Positions 8,191 to 15,205 of a stretch of DNA of 27,829 nt are shown piece by piece. The notes under the pieces were generated by a model. The model did no database searches. It was not told the origin of the DNA and saw only the letters and a program-made list of their open reading frames with translations. Each line of letters opens with the position of its first letter. Positions within the stretch are counted from its first letter, which is position 1. The DNA lies in the IMG/VR virus record IMGVR_UViG_3300047563_000035, positions 1-27,829 of that record. One strand, written 5' to 3'. This stretch comes from a virus. Made by a program: the position numbers and the translations under genes.

Positions 8191-8660
8191 GCCTGTTGCT
8201 TTCTAAGATGAAGCTCAAGTGTGGCAAGCGCACCCCATGCTTCGTGAGCAAGATGTTCAAGCTGGCTGTCAGGATCGACTTCCTCACCCATTGCTTGCTT
8301 TAGCATATGACGGAATTGAGCGTCCTTGTAACGAGCGAATCCGTCTTCGACACCTTCCCAGCCATCCCACGCATACTTGTTAGCGCCGAAGGTCGAAATC
8401 TCACCCACAACCCAAAGAGCACGAGGGAAGTAGTTAACAACGCCGCGCCATACTCCGGGTTTATCGCCATCGTACTTGATAGCACCCGTTCCAATCTTCG
8501 AGGGATCATCCTTCGTAAACTCTGTCTTTGCGTTCATCTTGTTCCAATCATCAATTTGATATTGCAGATTGGGGGAGATCACTCCGTCCAGCATGGCTGT
8601 CTGAACGTCCCAATGATCTAGTTTAGAGATCGGGACCCCGGCGAATGTGGACTCGGCCAT
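8187..8660 (-). CDS. dATP/dGTP diphosphohydrolase-like protein (MazZ/DUF5664 type)
   Basis: A 157-residue protein. From residue 60 it follows the pattern of the all-alpha dATP/dGTP diphosphohydrolase N-terminal family: KYDGDKPGVW, PRALWVVGEISTFGANKY, a WDGWEG turn, RYKDAQFRHML, GEEVDPDSQLEHLAHEAWGALATLEL. The Glu/Asp-rich helices would bind Mg2+ as in MazG-like pyrophosphatases. MazZ members make dGMP from dGTP in 2-aminoadenine biosynthesis, but the family is wider and also occurs in ordinary phages. It is separated from the gene upstream by one base and overlaps the HD gene by 4. The family call is from recognition of the pattern, not an alignment. Confidence 0.68.
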   Translation of the reverse strand: MAESTFAGVPISKLDHWDVQTAMLDGVISPNLQYQIDDWNKMNAKTEFTKDDPSKIGTGAIKYDGDKPGVWRGVVNYFPRALWVVGEISTFGANKYAWDGWEGVEDGFARYKDAQFRHMLKQAMGEEVDPDSQLEHLAHEAWGALATLELHLRKQQA

Positions 8661-8661
8661 G

Positions 8662-8835
8662 TTAATGGCTAAGCCCTGCTAGTTCGAGAACATCCTCTAC
8701 GTTCTCTTCGTTAATCCAATCGAACTCAAGAGCAGCATTGAGGATAGTTTCGATAGGGATTTGGAGGAACTCCACCAGCTCCCAACCTTCTAGCCTATCT
8801 CGGATGGCGTCCTGATCGAACTCCTCCATGTTCAT
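8662..8835 (-). CDS. Small acidic hypothetical protein, 57 aa
   Basis: An ORF beginning MNMEEFDQDA and ending LELAGLSH. It is acidic and all-helical in appearance (WELVEFLQIP...ILNAALEF...ENVEDVLELAG). It lies snugly between the exonuclease stop (8839) and the MazZ-like ATG (8660), with AGG about 7 bases before the ATG; a second ATG at 8829 is possible. Such short acidic proteins are common in T7-like early regions. Function unknown. Confidence 0.7.
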   Translation of the reverse strand: MNMEEFDQDAIRDRLEGWELVEFLQIPIETILNAALEFDWINEENVEDVLELAGLSH

Positions 8836-8838
8836 GTG

Positions 8839-9558
8839 TTAGCCTACCTTCTCACGCTTGCCGTCCTGCCACGAACCACACGTCTGACACTGCAACCGCT
8901 GGATGCGGAACGCCTTGGTGCGCCGATAGCCTCGGCTCTGTACTTGCTTACTACCACAAGCGCCACATTCATGGCCCTTAGTGTTGCCCATGTGAGGGTG
9001 ATCCTTGATGAAAGGACGAACCTTCAAGTAGAGCTTCTCTAGCAGCTTGACATCTTGCTTACAGTAGCGAGCCATTCGGTTTTGTGCTGGCTGATTGCCT
9101 TCCATAACCTTGACCCACAGATCGAAGCCTTCATGCTTGATCTTAGCGCCAACACCAAGGAAAGGACCAATGAAGGCCAGTCGGTTGACGAAGTAGCCGA
9201 ACTTGCGGACTGCCTTCACCACGTCGATGCTTGTGACAGGTGGCGTAGGGCCTAGACCTGCCAGCAGAAACTCACCTTGCAGTTTTGGAAGATCGAACTT
9301 CTCACCATTGTAGGTAATAACTGCGTCAGCTTCGCTCATTGCATCGTGAACACGCTTGAGCATCTCTGCCTTACCGTGCTCCCACTCCGAGTACAAGAAA
9401 GTCTCTCGATCTCCTAGCCATTTAAGACCGACACAGATGATAGCACCTGCATCAATGATTTGCTCGACACCGATATTCTGTTCACCGTAAGCCCGCCAAA
9501 TATATGCTTGAGCTGGTTTGGTTTCAATATCGAGTACGAGAACTCTGTTATCTACCAT
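8839..9558 (-). CDS. DEDD-family exonuclease (RNase H-like) with C-terminal zinc ribbon
   Basis: A 239-residue protein. The N-terminal about 185 residues form a DnaQ/RNase H-like 3'-5' exonuclease fold: DIET at residues 9-12 (Exo I), YNGEKFDLP with Asp (Exo II), and YCKQDVKLLEKLY (Exo III). The C-terminus has two Cys-x2-Cys knuckles (CGACGS and CQTCGS) about 22 residues apart, a zinc ribbon likely to bind nucleic acid. This is separate from the exonuclease domain of the phage DNA polymerase, so it may work in repair, recombination or host DNA breakdown. The ATG lies 12 bases after GGAGG and overlaps the upstream SleB-like frame by 11 bases. Confidence 0.8.
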   Translation of the reverse strand: MVDNRVLVLDIETKPAQAYIWRAYGEQNIGVEQIIDAGAIICVGLKWLGDRETFLYSEWEHGKAEMLKRVHDAMSEADAVITYNGEKFDLPKLQGEFLLAGLGPTPPVTSIDVVKAVRKFGYFVNRLAFIGPFLGVGAKIKHEGFDLWVKVMEGNQPAQNRMARYCKQDVKLLEKLYLKVRPFIKDHPHMGNTKGHECGACGSKQVQSRGYRRTKAFRIQRLQCQTCGSWQDGKREKVG

Positions 9559-9895
9559 AGAACGTATGGCCTCCTATTCTGATGTGTTTACGGAGACCAA
9601 GCCATATGGGCATGTCTCGGGTACGGAAGTGAGTCGCCCCGTTAGTTGGGTCACTATTGCCAATGATGACATTAAAAGATGTCGGAGGTCTTCCTTGTAC
9701 AAATTGATTTCTTTCGTTGACAATTGAGCACACATTCTGCTTACGTTGTACTGCTCTATTGATAATGACATGAGCAACTGCTCGCTGACCATCTTCACTC
9801 TCCCCTCTTGCTTCTGCCCACACTACTCGCAATAAGCATCGCGATGAATGGGGTGGCAAGTCCTGCGACAAAGCCGTAGAAGAATACAGAGACAA
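9548..9895 (-). CDS. SleB/CwlJ-like cell wall hydrolase
   Basis: Residues about 22-115 match the cell wall hydrolase family (Hydrolase_2, SleB/CwlJ): VVWAEARGES with the catalytic Glu, GQRAVAHVIINRA, NQFVQG, DPTNGATHF and the terminal HTFYGR. These are murein lytic enzymes. The start is uncertain: the open frame begins at a TTG at 9895 (GGGA just upstream), other candidates are TTG 9832 and GTG 9823, and no ATG exists. The first about 20 codons overlap a membrane-peptide gene in another frame. It lies in the replication block far from the lysis cassette, so its role may differ from the main endolysin. Confidence 0.75.
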   Translation of the reverse strand: MSLYSSTALSQDLPPHSSRCLLRVVWAEARGESEDGQRAVAHVIINRAVQRKQNVCSIVNERNQFVQGRPPTSFNVIIGNSDPTNGATHFRTRDMPIWLGLRKHIRIGGHTFYGR

Positions 9896-9920
9896 AATCC
9901 CAAATGCTGTAAATAACCAT
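9795..9920 (-). CDS. Small membrane peptide, 41 aa
   Basis: An ORF with one strong hydrophobic segment (about residues 10-32, rich in Phe, Val, Ala, Ile) and a basic tail (GRSKRGE). The ATG follows one base after the endonuclease I stop. It overlaps the 5' part of the SleB-like gene in another frame. A membrane peptide coupled to a murein hydrolase could act as its holin or anchor. Weak ribosome site and small size keep confidence moderate. Confidence 0.5.
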   Translation of the reverse strand: MVIYSIWDFVSVFFYGFVAGLATPFIAMLIASSVGRSKRGE

Positions 9921-9921
9921 T

Positions 9922-10287
9922 TTAGAATGCTTTCACTTCACCGAACCACTCGATAGGGATCATGCCATCTGCGAATGGAAACTTGTACTTCTCACACCAG
10001 TCAGCGTAAGTAAGCTTTGATCCCTTCCTAACCTTCGTTTTGCTGTTCATAAACAACATGCGAATATCCAGTTCAGGATTATTCTTCTTGACCGAAATCA
10101 TCTTAGCTCTTGCTCGGCTATCGAAGTAACCTTTAGCTTCTACGATGATCCCGTTTTCAAGTACGAAATCAGGATAGTAGTTCCCTTTCACTAAATAAGC
10201 GAGTGAGAAGGGTTCGTATTCTACCCTGAACCCATTCTCCTCGGCGTTGTTATAAACGGTTTCTTCATACTTAGATCGAAAGTTCAA
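9922..10287 (-). CDS. Endonuclease I-like Holliday junction resolvase
   Basis: A 121-residue protein of the T7 endonuclease I family (PD-(D/E)XK fold), which cleaves branched DNA and, in T7, also helps degrade host DNA. Catalytic residues fit: E8 (SKYEE), D40 (YPDF), E50 and K52 (VEAKG). The D-x9-E-x-K spacing equals T7 D55/E65/K67. T7 endonuclease I is about 149 residues. The start is TTG with GGAG 8 bases upstream, and it overlaps the stop of the preceding nuclease gene (TTGA). Together with the DEDD exonuclease and RecB-like nuclease it forms the recombination set. Confidence 0.9.
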   Translation of the reverse strand: MNFRSKYEETVYNNAEENGFRVEYEPFSLAYLVKGNYYPDFVLENGIIVEAKGYFDSRARAKMISVKKNNPELDIRMLFMNSKTKVRKGSKLTYADWCEKYKFPFADGMIPIEWFGEVKAF

Positions 10288-11132
10288 TCAAAAGACTCCG
10301 TGTTTACTCTCGGTTCTCTCACGACCTTGGTGAGATAGCGGGGGCCTGTGCTGTAGATGTAAGTCTTGATGTCCTCCCAACAGTTGAACTTGTGAGGGCA
10401 ATAGCTGCAACCCGTACCCAACTTCATGTTACCGCTTTTGCCGTCTGGCACGTCAGGATAACAACGAGGAGGGATTATGTCGCTCGCAATGACTTCTTTG
10501 ATGTGGGCGATACGGTCACGCACTCGGTACTGATCGAGGACGTGTCTTGGAATTTCACAGAAGCAAATCTTCCCGAGGGTCTTATCGACCGCAAGAAAGC
10601 CGCCGCGTCCGCCGGGATTAACGGCTTCAATGTATCCGGCAAGTTGCGCGACATATCCAAATGGGTCGTTGTCGGGGAGGAATAGTGCCCCGGACTCGAA
10701 CTTCTGGAAGGAGAAACTACTGGCGCTCTTAACATCAACCAATACCCCGTCAATAACTGCGTCAATGTGGCCTTTAATGCCATCGACTTCAACCTCTGCT
10801 TGCTCCTGCTCGACCGAGTGGCCTGCCATCTTGGCGTACAACAGGATCATTTGCTCGATCATGTCTCCATAAGCGAACTTGATGAGTGTTGCTGGCAGCA
10901 GCTTCTCTCTCTCACCCTTACCGTTGATGTCATACCAAAGCTGCCGGTCAGGGCGTCCAATGTTTGACATGCGTAGTGTGGGCTTACCACGAACCGTATT
11001 GAAACGATCATGGAATAACTCTTCGACGTTCTTACCGAACTTTACAAACTCTTGAGGGTCGTGAGGAAAATGATCCCCATCAAACATCCCGTAGATGTCA
11101 GCGACGAGAGTATTAATTGTCTTATCAGGCAA
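10284..11132 (-). CDS. PD-(D/E)XK nuclease, RecB/Cas4-like
   Basis: An approximately 282-residue nuclease. The core motif is GHIDAVIDGVLVDVKSAS (Asp, Asp-Val-Lys), the D...(D/E)xK site of the superfamily; a helix with QLAGY follows, as in the RecB motif. Near the C-terminus are four cysteines (one in PRCYPD, then C-x2-C-x5-C in CSYCPHKFNC), which could hold an Fe-S cluster or zinc as in Cas4/AddB-type nucleases. The TTG at 11132 is preferred over TTG 11150 because GGAG sits 7 bases upstream. Likely role: end processing for recombination. Confidence 0.78.
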   Translation of the reverse strand: MPDKTINTLVADIYGMFDGDHFPHDPQEFVKFGKNVEELFHDRFNTVRGKPTLRMSNIGRPDRQLWYDINGKGEREKLLPATLIKFAYGDMIEQMILLYAKMAGHSVEQEQAEVEVDGIKGHIDAVIDGVLVDVKSASSFSFQKFESGALFLPDNDPFGYVAQLAGYIEAVNPGGRGGFLAVDKTLGKICFCEIPRHVLDQYRVRDRIAHIKEVIASDIIPPRCYPDVPDGKSGNMKLGTGCSYCPHKFNCWEDIKTYIYSTGPRYLTKVVREPRVNTESFD

Positions 11133-11361
11133 CTGTCTTCTCCTCTTCAATGCGTCTTAACTCAATGCTCTTTGGTATCCAGTAGGTAGCCTTGTTCGTT
11201 ACCATGCGGTTCACACCGTCAACAGTAACAGGTTTAGGGTACGTCTGTAGAGCCTGTCGAGCCTTGTCCTCTGCCTCTTCTTCAGAACCAGCAACAATCA
11301 GAAGCTTGACTTCCTTAGTCACGATCTGGTCGATCTTAGCAATCATAGTGTAACTTGGCAT
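11125..11361 (-). CDS. Hypothetical protein, 78 aa
   Basis: A small soluble alpha/beta-looking protein beginning MPSYTMIAKIDQIV, with a Glu-rich helix (GSEEEAEDKARQ) and a Lys/Arg/Glu-rich C-terminus. AAGGA is 6 bases before the ATG. Its 3' end overlaps the nuclease start by 8 bases, implying coupling. No family recognised. Confidence 0.65.
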   Translation of the reverse strand: MPSYTMIAKIDQIVTKEVKLLIVAGSEEEAEDKARQALQTYPKPVTVDGVNRMVTNKATYWIPKSIELRRIEEEKTVA

Positions 11362-11382
11362 GTTGCTTCCTTGAGAATAGGT

Positions 11383-11507
11383 GCGGGCCTCTCACCCGCT
11401 GGGGTGCTCTATAGCACACCTCTTCTGCTGCAATTCAGACGATCTTCACGCTGGGTCGAACAGGTGCTCACAACAGCTCTCATCCTGTCCCTAGCCTCTA
11501 CGGGCTA
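11383..11507 (-). other. Cluster of three small hairpins in a 150-base intergenic stretch
   Basis: Between SSB (stop 11514) and the next gene (start 11361) there are three perfect 5-bp stems: TAGCC/GGCTA (11492-11507, 6-base loop), GTGCT/AGCAC (11404-11417, 4-base loop) and GCGGG/CCCGC (11383-11399, 7-base loop). None has a T-tract, so they are not classical terminators. They may be RNA processing or stability elements that let SSB be made at a higher level than the genes downstream. Confidence 0.45.
11409..11483 (-). CDS. Possible 24-aa leader peptide
   Basis: ATG with an AGGGACAGG ribosome site, then 24 codons starting MRAVVST. The stop codon lies in the loop region of the middle hairpin (11404-11417). 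It could be a translated leader or chance. The only support is the good ribosome site and the overlap with structure. Confidence 0.25.
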   Translation of the reverse strand: MRAVVSTCSTQREDRLNCSRRGVL

Positions 11508-11513
11508 CCTCGA

Positions 11514-12020
11514 TTAGAGAGGAACTTCGTCGTCCAGATTACCCCAATTGTCGGGGTCTTCGTAGTCGGTGTCACTTTCCTTGGTCTCGTATGGGATATG
11601 CTCAAGAACCTTGACCGCCACGATGAAAGCCGAAGCCTTACCATTGCCGGGGTTCTTCCACACATTGAACTTGACCGCGATGTCAGAGTCGTTACCGATC
11701 TTACCGCGTTCTGCCCAATCCCATGCCTTCTCCTTCTCGTCAACCACCTTCGGAGCTTCGTTGGCAGTGCCATCTCGCTTCTCAGTGGACAGACGGAACG
11801 TGATGAAGTCTTCACGATCGTCGAGCTTGTTCTTGACTAGACCGAGGAGGCCCTCCTTCTTGAGAAGCTTCTTCGTGTCAGCCGTAAGGTTTGCGACCTC
11901 GATGGACCATTCATCACCCCAACCGTCAGGCTGGCCGTCCTTCAAAATCTTCTTGGTCTTGTTGTAATTGGCGACAGGCTTATCCAGCTTGGCCCAATAT
12001 GCCTTACCTTTTATCTGCAT
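11514..12020 (-). CDS. Single-stranded DNA-binding protein with acidic tail
   Basis: A 168-residue protein fitting phage SSB proteins. It has a basic N-terminal start (MQIKGKAYWAKLDKP), an OB-fold-sized body with VKFNVW-type strands, a DDREDF patch, and a strongly acidic C-terminus ending GNLDDEVPL. Such tails dock SSB onto polymerase and helicase. AAGGA lies 6 bases before the ATG. It is the first gene behind a strong promoter at 12129-12156 with a roughly 100-base leader, as expected for a protein needed in large amounts. T7 gp2.5-type function is inferred from composition and neighbours, not from a strict motif. Confidence 0.72.
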   Translation of the reverse strand: MQIKGKAYWAKLDKPVANYNKTKKILKDGQPDGWGDEWSIEVANLTADTKKLLKKEGLLGLVKNKLDDREDFITFRLSTEKRDGTANEAPKVVDEKEKAWDWAERGKIGNDSDIAVKFNVWKNPGNGKASAFIVAVKVLEHIPYETKESDTDYEDPDNWGNLDDEVPL

Positions 12021-12128
12021 TTAGTTTCCTTTTGTTTCGTTTACTTATATAAGAATGAAGAACTTACTGTTAGTTGAGTTCCTACAATCTTTGAGTGTAA
12101 TAGGCTCAATCTCCATACCTTATACCTA

Positions 12129-12156
12129 ATTATAACACACTGACAGAGAAAGTCAA
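12129..12156 (-). promoter_or_regulatory. sigma70 promoter upstream of SSB
   Basis: On the - strand, -35 TTGACT (12156-12151), 16-base spacer, -10 TATAAT (12134-12129). It lies right after the stop of the 70-aa gene (12160) and before the SSB leader. Confidence 0.8.
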
Positions 12157-12159
12157 GAA

Positions 12160-12372
12160 CTAAATGACATCAATGCGTTTATAATTTTCGTTGGCCTGAT
12201 ACGCCTTGATAGCGTCCATACCTTTGTTGGTGAGGATGAGTCCGCCGCTTGCGTAGAACCCTTTCAACCAACCGAACCCCTTACAGAACTCATAAACTTG
12301 GTTGTAGGCTGCGCCTTTCACACCTCGCCAGTTGTTCGTCAGGAAATCGTACTCATGCTCTGTCATGGCCAT
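12160..12372 (-). CDS. Hypothetical protein, 70 aa
   Basis: A soluble protein with several aromatic residues (Trp, Tyr, Phe) and a winged-helix-like ending (GGLILTNKGMDAIKAY), the strand-turn-helix look of small DNA-binding proteins. This is only a resemblance. The ATG at 12372 overlaps the phosphoesterase stop (TGATG) and GAGGG is 8 bases upstream. It is the last gene before the SSB promoter. Confidence 0.65.
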   Translation of the reverse strand: MAMTEHEYDFLTNNWRGVKGAAYNQVYEFCKGFGWLKGFYASGGLILTNKGMDAIKAYQANENYKRIDVI

Positions 12373-12911
12373 CACTTAAGCCCTCCTCTTTCTAGCACCC
12401 GATCCAGAAGGATGGGCTTGAAATCAGTGTGCTCAACTGAGGCGCAGACATAACGGGGATCAACAAAAAGATTGTCCCGCTTGTCTTTGCTCATGACCTG
12501 ATTGGCGTGAAGGTGTCCGTGGATGTTGATAGCCCACCGTGACAGACTTCCCTCATGGATGGGGATGTGTGACATTATGAAACCCTTCTTCACCACATAG
12601 GCTCTGATGTCATCGAAATACTGGCTGTAGTAACTCAGCTTGTCGATGTCATGGTTGCCCTTAACCAGTACCTTACGTCCGTTCAGACGGGGCACAGAGC
12701 GGTCGAGTGCTCTTCGGTTCATAGCTACGTCACCAAGGATGTACACCCTGTCGTCGGGGCTTACAAGCTTGTTGTACTCGTCGATCATCCACCCAGACAT
12801 CTCATCGGCATTATCCCAAGGACGCAGTTTGGACCCGTCAGACCTCAGGAACCGGCATACGCCCTCGTGGTAGAAGTGTGGGTCAGCATAGACCCATGTT
12901 CGTCCGCTCAT
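12372..12911 (-). CDS. Calcineurin-like metallophosphoesterase
   Basis: A 179-residue metallophosphoesterase. Metal-binding motifs run in order: YADPHFYH (D-x-H), LGDVAMN (GD-x2), KGNHDI (GNHD), MSHIPIH (H) and INIHGHLH (GHxH). The family cleaves phosphodiesters or phosphomonoesters (nucleases, 2',3'-cyclic or capped nucleotides). The phage substrate is unknown. Start at 12911 is chosen over the far-upstream frame because AAGGA is 8 bases before it and the domain begins within a few residues. The upstream frame is instead used by a zinc-ribbon gene that overlaps by 29 bases. Confidence 0.85.
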   Translation of the reverse strand: MSGRTWVYADPHFYHEGVCRFLRSDGSKLRPWDNADEMSGWMIDEYNKLVSPDDRVYILGDVAMNRRALDRSVPRLNGRKVLVKGNHDIDKLSYYSQYFDDIRAYVVKKGFIMSHIPIHEGSLSRWAINIHGHLHANQVMSKDKRDNLFVDPRYVCASVEHTDFKPILLDRVLERGGLK

Positions 12912-13044
12912 CGTCTTGTTCCTTATCAGGGGAGTTTTCCTCCCACCATTGTTTACACTTGTCGCACTCTCCATCATTTTCGTTCCATGTGGACATAGAA
13001 ATATCCTTCCCACAGGTATTACACCACGGGTCGTAAGGGAACAT
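12883..13044 (-). CDS. Zinc-ribbon microprotein, 53 aa
   Basis: A small protein with C8-x2-C11 and C27-x2-C30, a likely zinc ribbon, then an acidic tail (EENSPDKEQDDE). It has a very good ribosome site (GGAGG 7 bases before the ATG). It overlaps the phosphoesterase start by 29 bases in another frame and follows the upstream gene by 2 bases. Function unknown. Confidence 0.72.
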   Translation of the reverse strand: MFPYDPWCNTCGKDISMSTWNENDGECDKCKQWWEENSPDKEQDDERTNMGLC

Positions 13045-13046
13045 CT

Positions 13047-13205
13047 TTATACCTCCACAACAGATAAAGATAAGTGAGGTTGCTGAACTGTAAACACATA
13101 CCCGCCATGAACGACCAATGTTGGCCGAGCGATGGGTAGAAATACAGGTCCCAGATACCTCAAGCGTTGACGAAAATCATATTCCACAGGCTTAGACCCT
13201 ACCAT
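13047..13205 (-). CDS. Small hypothetical protein, 52 aa
   Basis: An ORF starting MVGSKPVEYD and rich in Val, Leu and Pro, with a Val-rich C-terminus. GAAGGAG lies 7 bases before the ATG, which sits in the last codons of the preceding gene (14-base overlap). Its last codons contain the ribosome site of the zinc-ribbon gene. This linkage argues it is translated. No family recognised. Confidence 0.55.
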   Translation of the reverse strand: MVGSKPVEYDFRQRLRYLGPVFLPIARPTLVVHGGYVFTVQQPHLSLSVVEV

Positions 13206-13404
13206 TTCTTTGCTCCTTCTCAGCAGAGTTTACTTCCCACATACGAGTATATCTCAGAGCAAATTCCATATCTTCTTGAGGATAATTGTGACTTACTAGG
13301 AGATGGGTTAAAGAGGGGTGTTTAACTTTATCCCAAACACAAGGAAAGCCGTACCTCCACCCTGAAGGTGGGTCAACTATAACATTTAGTGAGTCTCTGC
13401 CCAT
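13192..13404 (-). CDS. Hypothetical protein, 70 aa
   Basis: A small protein beginning MGRDSLNVIVDPPSGWRYGF; such VDPPSGWRYGFP-type starts recur in small phage proteins near T7-like polymerases. No catalytic motif is seen. AAGGA is 5 bases before the ATG, which lies inside the polymerase 3' end (19-base overlap). Function unknown. Confidence 0.62.
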   Translation of the reverse strand: MGRDSLNVIVDPPSGWRYGFPCVWDKVKHPSLTHLLVSHNYPQEDMEFALRYTRMWEVNSAEKEQRNGRV

Positions 13405-15185
13405 GTCAATCCTTCCTTTGCTGTTCCATCGAGAGGGACATTGAGGTTAAGCTCTTCACCAGCCTCTCGAATTGATTGAACGCTAATTCTGGCGTGCTCC
13501 CGTGCATCCTTAGGCGCAACGTCGTACTGCCATTCATCGTGGATGTCTCCAACCTTGATACTGTCCAATCCACTACGCCGTATATGCTTCTCCAGAATAA
13601 TGGAACCGAGAGCCATAACTCTGGCACCACCACCTTGAAGTTTGTAGTTGAGCGCCGCATGAGGAGACGGACAGACCACTCCGGCCCCGTCGCATAACCA
13701 AACGCGCCCGACTTCCTGCTCTCGAATTGCATCTTCCATGACTCCTTTGATACCTAGTCTGGCAAGGAACTGCTCACGCATGAGGGCACCCTCTTCACGA
13801 GTACCTTCAATAATCTGGGCAACCTTACCGGCTTGTGCACCGTACTGAATGGCATAGAGTAGGGTCTTGGCCCGTGGCCTAGTAACTCCAGCCAAATCCG
13901 CGTTGTACTGGTGAGGATCACCATTTACAACCTGTTCAGTGAACTCGGGTCGATTGAGATAATGAGCGAGCATCCGTAGTTCGAGGCCAGCCGCATCAGT
14001 TCCAACAAGAACTCGTCCTTCTCGGGCGACCCACAAGTCTCGTGCTTCATAAGTATAGTATCCGTCCTCACCTCTAAGAACTTCGCCTGCCTTATTAACT
14101 CGAACTGCGGGTACGTTTGCCGTATTAGGTGCTTGATGTCGAAATCTGAGTGTGTCTGCAACAAACAGTTTACCGTGAATACATCCGTCGTTCTCATCCC
14201 ACGCTTCCAACCAGTTGTTAATCATGTTTGCCCGTCCATTGACAGACATCCACTTAGTAATGAGAGCTACTTCCTCAATCCCGCTCTCTTCTGCGAACTT
14301 GATTAGGGATTTTTCGGTTGGCTTTGGGAAGCCTTTCGGAGTCTTTTCATCAGACACCCATCCGAGCGCAGTAAGTTTCTCAACTCTCTGCTTTGAGCTT
14401 CCAATGTTGAAAGAGACATTCTGAAATGCTCGATAGCTTCTTCCGTCATCAGATACCTCTGTTTCATATGTCTGTCGGTCTCTCTCATAGAGAGCCGTAG
14501 TCCGTCCAGACTTTGTAAAAACATCTCGTTCTCGTACGAGGACTTTCTGGTCAGGGAAAGCATGTCGGATCAACTCCTGTAGTTCGTCCTCTCGGGCACG
14601 AAGCTGTTGGTAGAAAAGCATAGCACGAGGACCATCAAACTTGAAGCCGCTGTTCTGCTGCTTGCTTGCGATAGCCGTGATGTTGTGCTGGATGTAACAA
14701 GTAAGTTCACTGAACCCGATCTTCTTCAAAACCTTGGTGATCTTACGAAACAATTCGGCTGTAACCTTCACGTCCTGTCGGCAGTACACGATCATCTCGT
14801 CAGAGAGATGCGTCCAGTCATTGAACACACCCTTAAGAAAACCGATCCTCGTCCCCCAAGCATCCAACGAGTGACCGTCTTTGATCGATGGACTGTAGAG
14901 CGTGGTAAGAATAAGGGTGTCAATGATCTTACTTACCGTTAATTTGGTAGCTGCCAGTCGGTTAAGAACGGGAGCATCAAACTGAATGATATTGTGGCCG
15001 ACATAAATAGAGCCAGCAGTCTCATCGAAAAATCGTTTAATCTCGGCATATGTGGTACACGTCCCCGTTTCTTTGGTTTTGATATTCTCCCAACACATTA
15101 CCCAGATAACTTTTGCATCCAGACCATCGGTCTCAATATCCACTGCGTAAACGTCTTGGGCTTGCGTTTCCCAATCAAGATAAAT
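13386..15185 (-). CDS. Family A DNA polymerase with 3'-5' exonuclease, T7-like
   Basis: The replicative polymerase, about 599 residues if started at 15185. Exonuclease motifs: VDIETD, GHNIIQFDAPVL, YCRQDVKVTAEL. Polymerase motif A is GTDAAGLELRMLAHY; motif B is RAKTLLYAIQYG, with R, K and two Tyr spaced as in T7 (Tyr at the T7 Y526 position); motif C is IHDEWQYDV. It is shorter than T7 gp5 (704), with no obvious thioredoxin-binding insertion. No 5'-3' exonuclease domain is present. No ATG fits: the first GTG (15143) would remove the residues before VDIET and has no ribosome site, while an ATT at 15185 has GGAG exactly 7 bases upstream. It follows the helicase stop by 20 bases. Confidence 0.9.
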   Translation of the reverse strand: MYLDWETQAQDVYAVDIETDGLDAKVIWVMCWENIKTKETGTCTTYAEIKRFFDETAGSIYVGHNIIQFDAPVLNRLAATKLTVSKIIDTLILTTLYSPSIKDGHSLDAWGTRIGFLKGVFNDWTHLSDEMIVYCRQDVKVTAELFRKITKVLKKIGFSELTCYIQHNITAIASKQQNSGFKFDGPRAMLFYQQLRAREDELQELIRHAFPDQKVLVRERDVFTKSGRTTALYERDRQTYETEVSDDGRSYRAFQNVSFNIGSSKQRVEKLTALGWVSDEKTPKGFPKPTEKSLIKFAEESGIEEVALITKWMSVNGRANMINNWLEAWDENDGCIHGKLFVADTLRFRHQAPNTANVPAVRVNKAGEVLRGEDGYYTYEARDLWVAREGRVLVGTDAAGLELRMLAHYLNRPEFTEQVVNGDPHQYNADLAGVTRPRAKTLLYAIQYGAQAGKVAQIIEGTREEGALMREQFLARLGIKGVMEDAIREQEVGRVWLCDGAGVVCPSPHAALNYKLQGGGARVMALGSIILEKHIRRSGLDSIKVGDIHDEWQYDVAPKDAREHARISVQSIREAGEELNLNVPLDGTAKEGLTWAETH

Positions 15186-15205
15186 TGTAGGTCTCCTCTA
15201 TCCAT

